A stretch of 64,000 nt of DNA from Maribacter polysaccharolyticus. Its GTDB lineage: Bacteria; Bacteroidota; Bacteroidia; Flavobacteriales; Flavobacteriaceae. This document shows positions 1-9,799 of this stretch, piece after piece. The notes beneath the pieces were generated by a model. That model was not told the DNA's origin. It did not search any database and saw only the letters and a list, made by a program, of their open reading frames with translations. The position numbers and the translations under genes are program-made. Positions within the stretch are counted from its first letter, which is position 1. Each line of letters starts with the position of its first letter. Where the stretch lies: contig NZ_JARBUY010000003.1 in assembly GCF_028882255.1 (NCBI RefSeq), forward strand, positions 705,018 through 769,017, written 5' to 3'.

Positions 1-323
1 CAGACCGGATACTTGATGGAAAGGATATTATGTCAGTATTGAGCGGTAATAGCAAAAGTCCGCACCAGGCATTTTTTTATCATAAGGGAAATACTATGGC
101 GGCGGTAAGATCGGGTACATGGAAGCTGCATGTTGAGGGAGATAAACCAGTTGCACTGTACGATTTAGAAAATGATATTTCGGAATCCATAAATGTTTTG
201 GAAGGGAATCGACCGATTGCCGATCAATTACTGGGTTGTATCACAGATTTTGAAGAAGACATTAAAAAAAATAACCGTCCGGCTGGATATCTTGAAATCC
301 CTAAGGCACTCACTAAAAATTAA
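1..323 (+). CDS. Sulfatase (S1 family), C-terminal fragment cut by window edge
   Basis: The reading frame is already open at base 3 and runs to a TAA at 321-323, so this is the 3' end of a gene that starts outside the window. The visible residues begin with DRILDGKDIMSVLSG, the 'DG.di...L.G' segment found near the C-terminal end of the S1 sulfatase catalytic domain. The short C-terminal subdomain follows, with 'AAVRSGTWKLH' and 'ALYDLENDISES', the usual strand pattern of arylsulfatases (R-x-G-x-W-K-L, then L-Y-D-L-x-x-D). The formylglycine motif lies upstream and cannot be checked. It is followed after 18 bases by the DUF608 gene, so it belongs to the same operon-like run. It is most likely a periplasmic carbohydrate sulfatase; substrate unknown. 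Confidence 0.85.
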   Translation, partial: DRILDGKDIMSVLSGNSKSPHQAFFYHKGNTMAAVRSGTWKLHVEGDKPVALYDLENDISESINVLEGNRPIADQLLGCITDFEEDIKKNNRPAGYLEIPKALTKN

Positions 324-341
324 GCTGAATAAAACAGCATC

Positions 342-2885
342 ATGAAGTTACTTCATTTTTCAATATTGCTTTTTTTAGTTACTTCTATGGTAAAGGCCCA
401 GGATTCTGCCGCTGATTGGCCTGTGCTTAAAACCTACGACCAAAACCATACCGACCGCATCGCCATGCCCGTTGGCGGTATTGGTACGGGAACCATTTCG
501 TTAACAGGAAGGGGTGCATTTGAAGACTGGGAAATTATAAGTAGGCCTGCCAAAGGGTATAACCCAAAATATACCGGCGTGGAAGTTATCAATCGGGCAC
601 CTTTTTTCTCCATCTATTTAAAAGAAGAAAATAAAGCGGCACAAGCTTTACTATTAGAGGGTCCGGTGCCTACAAAGTACGATGAAGGTTTTTATGGTTC
701 AAAGGCACCCAATCACGGACTGCCCCGTTTTGCTCAAGCTACTTTTCAAACCGCTTATCCTTTTGGGCAAGTGTTGCTACGGGATAATAGTTTGCCTGTA
801 GAAGTAACGGTTGGGGCGTTCAACCCTTTGATTCCCGGAAATACGGACGATAGTAGCCTCCCAATGGTCGTATTGAGCTATAAAGTGAAAAATACCAGCG
901 ATAAGCCAATTACGATTTCTTTGGCGGGTAACATCCCCAATTTCATTGGGTTTGATGGTAAGGAAGGTCAAGCCTATCAAAATATCAATACCTACAAAGA
1001 GGCCATTGATCTGAAAGGTATCCATTATTCCGCGAGCCAAGAAATAGAGAAAGAAAGTCCGCAGTGGGGGACGTTTAGTTTAACAACCAATAGTGACGGT
1101 GAAGTTTCATATAGAACCGCCTGGAAACCGGGAGATTGGGGAAACAGCACTTTGGAGTTTTGGGATGATTATACCGATAATGGTTTATTGGAAGAAAGAA
1201 CGTCCGAACAAAAGAACAATATGGGGTCCTTAGCGGTAAAAACCACTTTAGCCCCCAACGAAGAAAAAGATATACGATTTTTTATCACTTGGCATTTCCC
1301 CAACCGACTTGGTTTTCAATATAAAGCCAATGTGGGCAATTACTATGCTACGCAATTTAAGGATTCATGGGAGGTCGCACGGAAAAATGTTCCCAGGATT
1401 CCCGAATTGGAAAAACAGACGAAAACCTTCGTAGATGCTTTTATCGAAAGTGATATCCCGGAAATCGTAAAGGAAGCTGCCTTGTTCAATTTAGCGCATT
1501 TGCGTACGCAACTCGCTTTTAGGACCAAATCGGGTTATTATTTAGGTTGGGAAGGTATCAAGGATAACGAAGGTAGTGGTTCAGGGTCTTGCACCCATGT
1601 TTGGAATTACGAACAGACCATCCCGTTTTTATTCGGCGATGTGGCCCAAAACATGCGCGAAGTGGAGTTTGGGTATGCGACCAACGATCGAGGATTGATG
1701 AGTTACCGTATTTATTTGCCATTGGAAACTAATGCCACAAGTTTTGGTTTGGCCGCCGCCGACGGACAAATGGGGTGTATAATGAAATACTACCGTGAAT
1801 GGCAGCTTTCGGGTGATGACGCTTTTTTGAAAAAGAATTGGCCAATGGTGAAAAAAGCTTTGGAGTTCTGTTGGATCCCCAAAGGATGGGATCCCGATAA
1901 AGATGGCGTTATGGAAGGTAGTCAGCACAATACCATGGATGTTGAATATTATGGCCCCAACCCGCAAATGGGCTTTTGGTACCTCGGGGCCTTACGGGCA
2001 ACGGAAGAAATGGCAAGCTACCTTGGTGAAAAAAAGTTTGCGAAAACCTGCAGGTCTTTATATGAAAACGGTTCTAAATGGATGGATGAAAATCTCTTTA
2101 ACGGAGAATATTATGTACAGGAAATAGTGCCCCCAATGCATCTCGATAGTATTGCCAAAGGTCTTATCCGTGTAAAAAGAAGACTGGTTCCAAACGACCC
2201 ACAATACCAGTTGGGAGAAGGCGTGCTTGTAGACCAGTTGGTAGGTCAGGTTGTGGCCCATATCCTTGACTTGGGACACCTTGCCAACAAAGAAAACATT
2301 AAGAAAACCAATGCGTCTATTTTAAAATACAACTACCGCGAAAGTCTAATGAAGCACCCCAACTTTATGCGCTCGTATGCCTATGGGGATGAATCGGCTT
2401 TGTTGATGGCCGATTATCCTGGGGAAAGACCCAAGCAACCGTTCCCGTATTTTACCGAGGTGATGACCGGATTTGAGCACACGGCAGCGGTAGCCATGAT
2501 GTATGAAGATCAGGTGGAAGAAGGCTTAAAAACCATACGGGATATCCGTAATCGTTACGACGGAAAAAAAAGAAATCCGTTCAACGAAGCGGAATATGGT
2601 CACCATTATGCCAGAAGTATGATGGCTTGGGGCGGGGTGTTGGCAACAACGGGGTTTCATTATTCCGGGGTTGAAAAATCGATCCGTTTTACGTCAAAAC
2701 CGGGTACCTATTTTTGGAGTAATGGCTACAGTTGGGGTACGTGTGAGGTAAAAAAAGGGTCGGCAAAAATAAACGTGCTTTACGGGCAATTGGAGCTTAA
2801 AAGTTTAACGCTTCAAGGTCTTGGCAAAAAGAAACTAAAAGGCAAAACCATTTCAAAAGGAGAAAATATAACGGTTAATTTTTAA
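342..2885 (+). CDS. DUF608 / GH116-like secreted glycosidase (copy 1)
   Basis: An 847-residue protein with a signal peptide (MKLLHFSILLFLVTSMVKAQ). It has the two-part layout of the GBA2/GH116 group. An N-terminal beta-sandwich starts with 'MPVGGIGTGTISLTGRG' (about residues 40-60), and a C-terminal alpha/alpha barrel (DUF608) spans about 360-780. Conserved barrel stretches are 'CTHVWNYEQ' (C417-Q425) and 'GSQHNTMDVEYYGPNPQMGFW' around D533. D533 sits where GH116 enzymes carry the acid/base aspartate. The nucleophile glutamate of characterised GH116 enzymes is not obvious and the best-aligned position looks like C417, so activity and even family membership are uncertain. GH116 members cleave beta-glucosides, beta-xylosides or N-acetyl-beta-glucosaminides. 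A close paralogue lies at 14257-16839. Context points to a periplasmic exo-acting enzyme on a sulfated oligosaccharide. Confidence 0.8.
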   Translation: MKLLHFSILLFLVTSMVKAQDSAADWPVLKTYDQNHTDRIAMPVGGIGTGTISLTGRGAFEDWEIISRPAKGYNPKYTGVEVINRAPFFSIYLKEENKAAQALLLEGPVPTKYDEGFYGSKAPNHGLPRFAQATFQTAYPFGQVLLRDNSLPVEVTVGAFNPLIPGNTDDSSLPMVVLSYKVKNTSDKPITISLAGNIPNFIGFDGKEGQAYQNINTYKEAIDLKGIHYSASQEIEKESPQWGTFSLTTNSDGEVSYRTAWKPGDWGNSTLEFWDDYTDNGLLEERTSEQKNNMGSLAVKTTLAPNEEKDIRFFITWHFPNRLGFQYKANVGNYYATQFKDSWEVARKNVPRIPELEKQTKTFVDAFIESDIPEIVKEAALFNLAHLRTQLAFRTKSGYYLGWEGIKDNEGSGSGSCTHVWNYEQTIPFLFGDVAQNMREVEFGYATNDRGLMSYRIYLPLETNATSFGLAAADGQMGCIMKYYREWQLSGDDAFLKKNWPMVKKALEFCWIPKGWDPDKDGVMEGSQHNTMDVEYYGPNPQMGFWYLGALRATEEMASYLGEKKFAKTCRSLYENGSKWMDENLFNGEYYVQEIVPPMHLDSIAKGLIRVKRRLVPNDPQYQLGEGVLVDQLVGQVVAHILDLGHLANKENIKKTNASILKYNYRESLMKHPNFMRSYAYGDESALLMADYPGERPKQPFPYFTEVMTGFEHTAAVAMMYEDQVEEGLKTIRDIRNRYDGKKRNPFNEAEYGHHYARSMMAWGGVLATTGFHYSGVEKSIRFTSKPGTYFWSNGYSWGTCEVKKGSAKINVLYGQLELKSLTLQGLGKKKLKGKTISKGENITVNF

Positions 2886-2889
2886 TAGG

Positions 2890-3546
2890 ATGAAAAACAT
2901 TGGAATAGCTTTTATTTTATTCGTTTTAGTGGCTGTGGCCTCAAGTTCAAAGCAGCCAAACCCCAAAATTTTAATTATTGGCGATTCCATTTCCAACGGT
3001 TATACACCTTTCGTTAAAGAGGAGTTGAAAGACATTGCCGAGGTGCATCATAACCCTGGGAATGCAAAACATACAGAGAACGGGTTAAAGCATATTGAAT
3101 CATGGTTGGCAGCGGGGGACTGGGATATTATTCATTTTAATTGGGGTTTATGGGATTTATGTTATCGGCACCCCGATTCAAAAGTTCAAGGAAACAGGGA
3201 CAAGGTAAATGGAACCATAACATTCGGGCCAGAGGAATATGAAAAAAACCTCAATACCTTGGTTAAACTCATAAAGAAGCATTCCAATGCGGAATTAATT
3301 TTCGCCACAACCACCTTCGTCCCCGAAAAGGAAGCAGGACGGTTTCAGGAAGATGCCATAACATATAATACCATAGCCAAAAAAATAATGAAGGCTAACG
3401 GCGTAAAAATCAATGATATTTTTGAAGTTTCAAAAATTATCCATAACGAATATGGAAAAGGTATCGATGATGTACACTATACCGAAAAAGGCTATGAATT
3501 GTTAGGGGAGCATGTTTCAAATTTCATAAAACAGCTCATAAAATAG
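2890..3546 (+). CDS. SGNH/GDSL-type hydrolase, secreted esterase
   Basis: A 218-residue protein with a short signal peptide. Block I is 'ILIIGDSISNGYTP', giving nucleophile S33. The C-terminal block V is 'DDVHYTEKGYELL', which supplies the Asp and His of the triad. 'HFNWGLWDL' fits the block III region, with Asn in an Asn-Trp-Gly-Leu setting rather than the usual GxND. Length and fold order fit single-domain SGNH hydrolases, many of which are carbohydrate O-acetylesterases. It starts 4 bases after the DUF608 gene and is followed by a sulfatase. The other SGNH gene (13616) also touches a DUF608 gene, so the pair may act on the same decorated sugar. The acyl group removed is unknown. Confidence 0.8.
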   Translation: MKNIGIAFILFVLVAVASSSKQPNPKILIIGDSISNGYTPFVKEELKDIAEVHHNPGNAKHTENGLKHIESWLAAGDWDIIHFNWGLWDLCYRHPDSKVQGNRDKVNGTITFGPEEYEKNLNTLVKLIKKHSNAELIFATTTFVPEKEAGRFQEDAITYNTIAKKIMKANGVKINDIFEVSKIIHNEYGKGIDDVHYTEKGYELLGEHVSNFIKQLIK

Positions 3547-3606
3547 TCGGGTTGATAATTGATTGAAAGTAGGTCAAATAAAATTAAACAACATAAAATT
3601 AGTAAG

Positions 3607-5154
3607 ATGAAGCATTTCATATTTTTCATATTTCTTTTTCCAATATTGACGGTACAAGCGCAAAAAGCGGATAAAAACCCCAATATCATCTACATCCTAG
3701 CAGACGATATGGGTTATGGGGATGTAAAAAGCTTTAATCCGGAAGGGAAAATCCCAACACCGCATTTAGACGAAATGGCCGAAAATGGGGTGAAATTTAC
3801 CGATGCGCATACCTCATCGGCCGTTTGTACCCCAACACGTTATGGTATTTTAACGGGGCGTTACAATTGGCGTTCAACTTTAAAAAAGTCGGTACTTGGA
3901 GGGTACTCTTCATCACTTATAAAACAAGAGCGCACTACAATTGCCGAAATGCTAAAAGCACAAGGTTACACCACAGCCTTTATTGGTAAATGGCATTTAG
4001 GTTGGGATTGGGCTATTCAAGACGGTGCAGATGGAGATGCCAGAAATAAATGGGATGCCCAACTCGCGGTTGATTATACCAAGCCTATTGAAAACGGGCC
4101 ATCGACCCATGGATTTGACTATTCGTTCGGTTTCTGTGGTTCCCTCGATATGGCTCCTTATGTGTATGTGGAAAATGATATGCCTACCATGGTGCCCACC
4201 AAAACAACGGTTAGCGTAGATGGCAAGGCATTCTGGCGGAACGGGCCTACTGCCGATGATTTTGACCATGCCAACGTACTTCAGGATTTAACCGATAAAG
4301 CAGTGGATTATATCAACAACGAAGTAACAGGTAAAACACCTTTTTTCTTGTATTTTCCTTTACCGGCACCCCATACACCTATTTTGCCGGCCGAAGGGTT
4401 TTTAGGTAAGAGTAATACCAATATGTATGGCGATTTTGTGATGCAGGTAGACGATGTGGTGCGTCAAATAAGGGAAACGCTTAAAAAACGTGGTATTTCA
4501 GAAAATACGTTATTGGTTTTTACAAGTGATAACGGATGCTCTCCAAGAGCTGATTTTGAGGAGTTGGCAAAAGTCGACCATAATCCTAGTTACAAGTTCC
4601 GAGGCTCAAAAGCCGATATTTTTGAAGGCGGCCATCGTGTGCCTTTTATAGTGGAATGGCCAGCCAAAGCTCCTAAGAATACTGGTATGGATAAAACCAT
4701 TTGTACTACCGATTTTTTTGCCACTTGTGCAGAAATTTCAGGATATAACATAAAGGATTCCGAAGCTGAAGACAGTTTCAGTATGTTGCCGTTAATAACG
4801 GGAGATGGTAATAACGAAATTCGGGATTACACCGTCCACCATTCCATCAACGGTTCTTTTGCCATTAGGCAAGGTGATTGGAAACTGAATGTTTGTCCGG
4901 GTTCTGGTGGATGGAGTTATCCAAGGCCACAGGATATTAAAGATGAAAAATTGGATTTACCCGATATGCAACTGTATAATCTGAAAGCCGATATAGGTGA
5001 AACCGAAAATTTAATTGCCGAACATCCGGAAAAAGCGGCAGAATTAAAGGCAGCTTTGAAAAAAATTATCCTGGACGGAAGAAGTACACCGGGAGCGATT
5101 CAGGAAAATGAAGATATGGAAGGGTGGAAGGAAATCCAACCGATAATCAATTAA
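3607..5154 (+). CDS. S1 family sulfatase (CTPTR), secreted
   Basis: A 515-residue arylsulfatase-type enzyme. The ATG at 3607 is preferred over an upstream TTG at 3559 because it begins directly with a clean signal peptide (MKHFIFFIFLFPILTVQAQ). The metal-binding 'ILADDMGYGD' follows, and C74 in 'AVCTPTRYGILTGR' is the cysteine converted to formylglycine. 'GKWHLGW', 'FTSDNGC' and 'FEGGHRVPFIVEWP' are the remaining conserved stretches of the alkaline-phosphatase-like core. Small C-terminal subdomain: 'AIRQGDWKLNVCPGSGGWSYP'. It hydrolyses a sulfate ester, probably on an oligosaccharide in the periplasm. It lies between an SGNH esterase and a GH36-type enzyme. Maturation needs a formylglycine-generating or anaerobic sulfatase-maturing enzyme, neither of which is in this window. 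Confidence 0.93.
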   Translation: MKHFIFFIFLFPILTVQAQKADKNPNIIYILADDMGYGDVKSFNPEGKIPTPHLDEMAENGVKFTDAHTSSAVCTPTRYGILTGRYNWRSTLKKSVLGGYSSSLIKQERTTIAEMLKAQGYTTAFIGKWHLGWDWAIQDGADGDARNKWDAQLAVDYTKPIENGPSTHGFDYSFGFCGSLDMAPYVYVENDMPTMVPTKTTVSVDGKAFWRNGPTADDFDHANVLQDLTDKAVDYINNEVTGKTPFFLYFPLPAPHTPILPAEGFLGKSNTNMYGDFVMQVDDVVRQIRETLKKRGISENTLLVFTSDNGCSPRADFEELAKVDHNPSYKFRGSKADIFEGGHRVPFIVEWPAKAPKNTGMDKTICTTDFFATCAEISGYNIKDSEAEDSFSMLPLITGDGNNEIRDYTVHHSINGSFAIRQGDWKLNVCPGSGGWSYPRPQDIKDEKLDLPDMQLYNLKADIGETENLIAEHPEKAAELKAALKKIILDGRSTPGAIQENEDMEGWKEIQPIIN

Positions 5155-5196
5155 GTCAAAGTCATAAATAAAATCTTTCCAAAGTTAAACCATATA

Positions 5197-7299
5197 ATGT
5201 ATAAAGTATTTCTATTTATTGTTGGTATCTCCTGTATATGGTCGTGTTCAGAACCTTCCAAGGCAAAAGAACAAGATGCACCATTGGAGGTAATTCCACA
5301 AACGTTACATGTATCATCCTTTAGCGGGAGCGGGGTAGTTTCTGTTCAAAAACAAGAATTGACACCGGATTCCATCGGGATTATTTCTGAAATCAAACTG
5401 GAATTGCCCAAGTACAAAAAAGGTATTTACTATCGTCCGTTTTCACAAAAGCTGGCCGCAGGGAATCGGGTAGAGCCGCTTTGGTTTGATGATATTTCTG
5501 AATTAGACGGTTACAAGCACCAAAAACCAAGAATGGACAGCCATATCGATCTTGGGGCTTTTATGATGCTTCAAAAGGAAAATGGCGATTATTTAGCGCT
5601 TTTACCCTTGGTCTCGAATCGTTTAGGTAATACGTTTTCCATTCGCAATAAAACGGTTTATTTAACGGTTACTACGTATGGTACGGATACCGAAAATGTA
5701 GCGGCACCTTTAATGGGTTACGGGCAATCCAAGAATCCGTATGAAGCCGCTAGAATGGCTTGGGAGCAGGCGATGAACACCGATAATGTAAAAGAAAACA
5801 TCAATTGGAGGTCTGATAAAGAATATCCTGAAGCTTACAACTATTTGGGTTGGTGTTCTTGGGAGCATTACAAGCACAACATCAACGAGGAGGTGATTTT
5901 GGATGCACTTAAAGGCATGAAAGAAAGTACAATTCCGTTTCGGTGGATGCTGGTTGATGATGGTTATTTAGACCACGAAAAAGGACAATTGTTATCTTTT
6001 GGAGCAGATAAAACTAAATTCCCGAATGGTTGGGAACCCATTACAAGTCAGAAAGACGATAAAATAAAATGGATGGGTATTTGGCGAAATTTCAATGGCT
6101 ATTTTGGAGCCGTATCGCCAAAGCATAACATGCCGGGTTTGGGAGAGCATTTGGTAGCGCGCAACCCTAGTGGCCAAAAGCCGCTTTTAGTGCCAAAAAT
6201 TTCAGGGGAAGCCGCCAATGCGTTTTTCCATGAAATGACAAAAAACACCAAGGCCAATGGTTTTGATATTATTAAAGTCGATTTTCAATCGGATAATTTC
6301 CGAAACAATGCAGGAGCTAGCAATGCCATTCTAGGAGTACATTACAACAATATAGCGTTAGAGGAAAATTGCAAAGACAAGGATTTGATGCTTCTTAACT
6401 GTATTGCCCAACAAAACTTCAATGTGTTCAATCACAGGCATAGCGCCATTATCCGTGGGAGTGTGGATTATAAAACCACCAAAGACCGTTTGGATGTGAC
6501 TTTGGTTCAAAATTTCGCCAATGCCTTTTGGTTGGGGCACACGCATTGGCTGGACCAAGATATGTTCTTTGCCAATTTTGAAGAAACTGCTCAGTTAATG
6601 GCCGTTGCAAGGGCCATGTCTGGAGGCCCTATTTACTTATCGGATGTGCCAGAGCATATAGATGATACCGTTTTAAAACCATTGACTTATGCCGACGGAC
6701 GTATTTTAGGAACTTTGGCTCCTGCCGTGCCACTGCCCGAAAGTCTGATGCAAGATCCTTATTTTGACGGGAAGGCATTTCGGGTCATAGCACCATTAAA
6801 GAACAAAACCGCAGCTATAATGGCGGTGAACCTAAATCAAGATGATAAAGAGCTGATTACTCAAGTTTCCTTAAAGGATTATCCGTTTGCTGGAGGCATG
6901 ATACAACCTTATGACGGTCTTTGGGAAATACCGAAAGAAGGTATATTACTTTATGATTATTATACAGGTTCAGCACAAATTCTAAAAGAAGATTACCAGT
7001 TCACATTGGGCTCTGGAAAAGAACGTTTGTTATTGTTAAACCCAATACAACATGGTTGGTCTATCATCGGACGACCCGACAAATACCTTTCGGGGTCAAC
7101 CTTCGAAGTATTGGAAATCGATGAAAATTCCGTGAAAATCCAAATGGTGGAAGACGGGCCGTTATTATTGTGGTCCGATAACAAAATTCCACATTCGGAA
7201 AACTTTGAATTCACAAAATTGGAAAATGGTTTATGGAAAGGTGAATTAATTAAGCCAGATAGTGATAGAAAGTACAACATTATTGGAAAAGTCCAATAG
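5197..7299 (+). CDS. Raffinose-synthase/Sip1-type GH36 alpha-galactosidase-like lipoprotein
   Basis: A 700-residue protein. The N-terminus has a hydrophobic stretch ending in 'CIWSCSEPSK', a plausible lipobox with acylated C17. Residues about 200-530 form the TIM barrel of the raffinose synthase/Sip1 branch of GH36. 'LGWCSWEHYK' and 'MLVDDGYLDHEKGQLLSF' match the conserved 'GWCTWDa.y' and 'iiDDGWQ' positions. 'FDIIKVDFQS' carries the expected nucleophile D362, and 'IRGSVDYKTTKDR' is the likely acid/base region. Plant members synthesise raffinose; bacterial PUL members are generally hydrolases of alpha-galactosides or related sugars. Here it follows a sulfatase and precedes GH95 by 10 bases. 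Alpha-galactosidase on a desulfated oligosaccharide is the natural guess, but alternative substrates such as anhydrogalactose are possible. Confidence 0.82.
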   Translation: MYKVFLFIVGISCIWSCSEPSKAKEQDAPLEVIPQTLHVSSFSGSGVVSVQKQELTPDSIGIISEIKLELPKYKKGIYYRPFSQKLAAGNRVEPLWFDDISELDGYKHQKPRMDSHIDLGAFMMLQKENGDYLALLPLVSNRLGNTFSIRNKTVYLTVTTYGTDTENVAAPLMGYGQSKNPYEAARMAWEQAMNTDNVKENINWRSDKEYPEAYNYLGWCSWEHYKHNINEEVILDALKGMKESTIPFRWMLVDDGYLDHEKGQLLSFGADKTKFPNGWEPITSQKDDKIKWMGIWRNFNGYFGAVSPKHNMPGLGEHLVARNPSGQKPLLVPKISGEAANAFFHEMTKNTKANGFDIIKVDFQSDNFRNNAGASNAILGVHYNNIALEENCKDKDLMLLNCIAQQNFNVFNHRHSAIIRGSVDYKTTKDRLDVTLVQNFANAFWLGHTHWLDQDMFFANFEETAQLMAVARAMSGGPIYLSDVPEHIDDTVLKPLTYADGRILGTLAPAVPLPESLMQDPYFDGKAFRVIAPLKNKTAAIMAVNLNQDDKELITQVSLKDYPFAGGMIQPYDGLWEIPKEGILLYDYYTGSAQILKEDYQFTLGSGKERLLLLNPIQHGWSIIGRPDKYLSGSTFEVLEIDENSVKIQMVEDGPLLLWSDNKIPHSENFEFTKLENGLWKGELIKPDSDRKYNIIGKVQ

Positions 7300-7309
7300 A
7301 TAAAAAAAC

Positions 7310-9787
7310 ATGATAAAACCTATTGTAACCCTCTTATTGATTATTGTAACCTCCGCGAAAATCGATGCACAGTTTTTGCTGACTTATGATGAGCCTGCCA
7401 GCAAGTTCACTACTGGGCAAAGGCAGGATTACAGTAAGCCAGGTTACATGCAAGAAGCATTGCCTTTGGGCAATGGCCGCTTGGGAGCCATGTTTTCAGG
7501 GGATATGGAGGAAGAGCACATCATGCTGAATGATATCACCTTGTGGATGAACAGTAAAAGGGGTTTAAGCGAAGTAGAACAGTCCGGAACCCGAATAGGG
7601 GCATATAAAAACTTTGAAAAAGTACGGGAAGCCTATCGTAACGAAAACTATGGCACTTCGGAAAATAGTATGGAAAGCATGTCTACCAAATACCTCAGTA
7701 GTCATCAACCTTTGGGGAATTATGCCCCTTTTACCGACGTATATATTGCAACGGGGCATCAAAGTGAAGCCGTCACGAATTACACCCGTTCCTTGGATGT
7801 ATTTTCTGGCGTTGGGCATGTCAACTATAGTATCGGTAAGGCAAACTTCACCAGGGAATATTTTTGCAGCTACCCCAATGATGTGGTCGCAATGCGCTAT
7901 ACCGCTGAAAATGCGGAAATGAACCTCACTATCAAAGCAAGTAGTTTGCATAAAATAACCAACCTCATTTCCGAAGGAAATGTGCTGGTTTTAAATGGTG
8001 AAGCCGCCATGGTAAAAGACCCCGTCAAATTTCAACAAAGGGTGTTCATAGATGCGGGTAACGCAAAAATAACCGCCCAAGACGATGGGACATTAAAGGT
8101 TGAAAACGCCAAGGATGTAAAAATTTATGTGTCGGCCTACACCGATTATCTTCCCGTTTATCCATCGTTTAAAGGTCGTGATTTTGAAACTGATACGAAG
8201 ACAACGCTAGAAAATGCCATAAAATTAGACTACGATGAGCTCAAAAGTATCCATCGAAAAGATGTTTCAGACTTGATGGATAATTGCCAGTTAAACTTGG
8301 ATTACGAACCTTCCCATGTAACCACGGATGATTTGATTGAAAACGGCCCAAGCTTGGAATTGGAGAACCTTTATTTCAATTACTCCCGTTATTTACAATT
8401 GAGTTGTTCGCGTTCTGCCCCTGTACCTTCCAATCTACAAGGGTTGTGGAACGGTCATTTAAAGCCTGCATGGAACGGCGATTATCACAACGATATTAAT
8501 GTGGCCATGAATTACTGGATGGTGGAAACGGCAAATCTTCCAGGGTCTTTTACGCCTTATGTGGAATGGATGAAAATATTGGCAGAATCAGGAAAGCATG
8601 TTGCCCAAGAAACGTATGGGGTCGAAAAAGGTTGGAGTACCGGATTGAACGGTAATGTTTTCGGTTTTACGGCACCTAACGAACACGGTAGGCGTATGCA
8701 ACAATCTGGAGCATGGTTATGCCAGAATTTGTTTGAGCATTATGCTTTTGGTAAGGATGTAAATTATCTTAAGGAAATCTATCCGATTTTAAAAGGAGCT
8801 GCGGAGTTTTACCTGGAATTTTTAGCCCCATGGAAAGATGGTTCGTTGTTGGTTTATCCCACTTGGTCTCCAGAGAATGCTTATCTGGTGGAGCAATTTG
8901 GCAAATTGAATAAGCAAGCTTATGGCGCTTCGTTTGAGCAGCAATTGGTATTGAATCTATTCACCGATTGCATTGAAGCATCCACCGTTTTAAATAGGGA
9001 TACAGCCTTTAGGGAAACACTACAGCATATCATTCCAAAACTCTGTCCACAAAAAATAGGTCAATACGGACAGGTACAGGAATGGCCTGAAGATTGGGAC
9101 AGTCCCACAGACCAACATCGCCATATTTCACATTTAATAGCCTTGCATCCCGGGCGTGATTTTTCACCATTGACCACTCTGGAATTAACCAATGCGGCTT
9201 TGGTAACCATGAAACACCGTGGCGACGTTTCAACCGGTTGGAGTACGGCGTGGAAAACAAATTTTTGGGCAAGATTGCACCATGGCGATAAGGCACATCG
9301 GTTTTACAAGTTTTTAACTTCAGAACGTGCTTATCCTAATTTGTTCGATTTTCACCCACCATTCCAAATCGATGGGAATTTTGGTGGAGTGGCAGGTGTG
9401 TGTGAAATGTTGTTGCAAAGTCATTTAAGAAGTATTGATAGTAAAGCGGAAACCATTGAAGAGGCTGCTTTTGTAGCCTACCACAAAGATATGGGCCAAC
9501 CCAATCATTTTGTGCCAGTAGTTCCCGATGAAAGTTTAGCGGAAGCTCCCTATATTTTTCATCTATTGCCAGCTTTACCTTCATCATGGCCTGACGGAAA
9601 TGTTAAAGGTTTAAGAGCCCGTGGGGGCTTTGAAGTGGATATTGTTTGGGAAAGCGGAAAATTGAAACAAGCTAAAATTCATGCGGTAAAAGAAGGGAAG
9701 TTCCGGGTTTATTCAAATGACCAGTTGAGTGAAACCTTGAGTTTGAAACAAGGTGAAACGATGGTTTGGAAAAATAACCAGGATTAA
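7310..9787 (+). CDS. GH95 family alpha-L-fucosidase/galactosidase, copy 1 (Asn-to-Asp variant)
   Basis: An 825-residue secreted protein with a type I signal peptide. The N-terminal beta-sandwich begins with '[15 protein letters not shown]', typical of GH95. The alpha/alpha barrel holds '[21 protein letters not shown]' (about 372-395), 'TWSPENAYL' with candidate general acid E522, and '[15 protein letters not shown]' with the water-assisting aspartate. In Bifidobacterium AfcA the active site reads H-x-N-I-N (H419, N421, N423, from memory). Here it reads H393-N-D395-I-N397, so the first catalytic Asn is Asp; the second paralogue (11266) keeps Asn. GH95 enzymes invert alpha-L-fucosides or alpha-L-galactosides. 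The change suggests a different specificity or rate. It sits 10 bases after the GH36-type gene and 12 before a sulfatase. Confidence 0.9.
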   Translation: MIKPIVTLLLIIVTSAKIDAQFLLTYDEPASKFTTGQRQDYSKPGYMQEALPLGNGRLGAMFSGDMEEEHIMLNDITLWMNSKRGLSEVEQSGTRIGAYKNFEKVREAYRNENYGTSENSMESMSTKYLSSHQPLGNYAPFTDVYIATGHQSEAVTNYTRSLDVFSGVGHVNYSIGKANFTREYFCSYPNDVVAMRYTAENAEMNLTIKASSLHKITNLISEGNVLVLNGEAAMVKDPVKFQQRVFIDAGNAKITAQDDGTLKVENAKDVKIYVSAYTDYLPVYPSFKGRDFETDTKTTLENAIKLDYDELKSIHRKDVSDLMDNCQLNLDYEPSHVTTDDLIENGPSLELENLYFNYSRYLQLSCSRSAPVPSNLQGLWNGHLKPAWNGDYHNDINVAMNYWMVETANLPGSFTPYVEWMKILAESGKHVAQETYGVEKGWSTGLNGNVFGFTAPNEHGRRMQQSGAWLCQNLFEHYAFGKDVNYLKEIYPILKGAAEFYLEFLAPWKDGSLLVYPTWSPENAYLVEQFGKLNKQAYGASFEQQLVLNLFTDCIEASTVLNRDTAFRETLQHIIPKLCPQKIGQYGQVQEWPEDWDSPTDQHRHISHLIALHPGRDFSPLTTLELTNAALVTMKHRGDVSTGWSTAWKTNFWARLHHGDKAHRFYKFLTSERAYPNLFDFHPPFQIDGNFGGVAGVCEMLLQSHLRSIDSKAETIEEAAFVAYHKDMGQPNHFVPVVPDESLAEAPYIFHLLPALPSSWPDGNVKGLRARGGFEVDIVWESGKLKQAKIHAVKEGKFRVYSNDQLSETLSLKQGETMVWKNNQD

Positions 9788-9799
9788 AACTTATGGATA

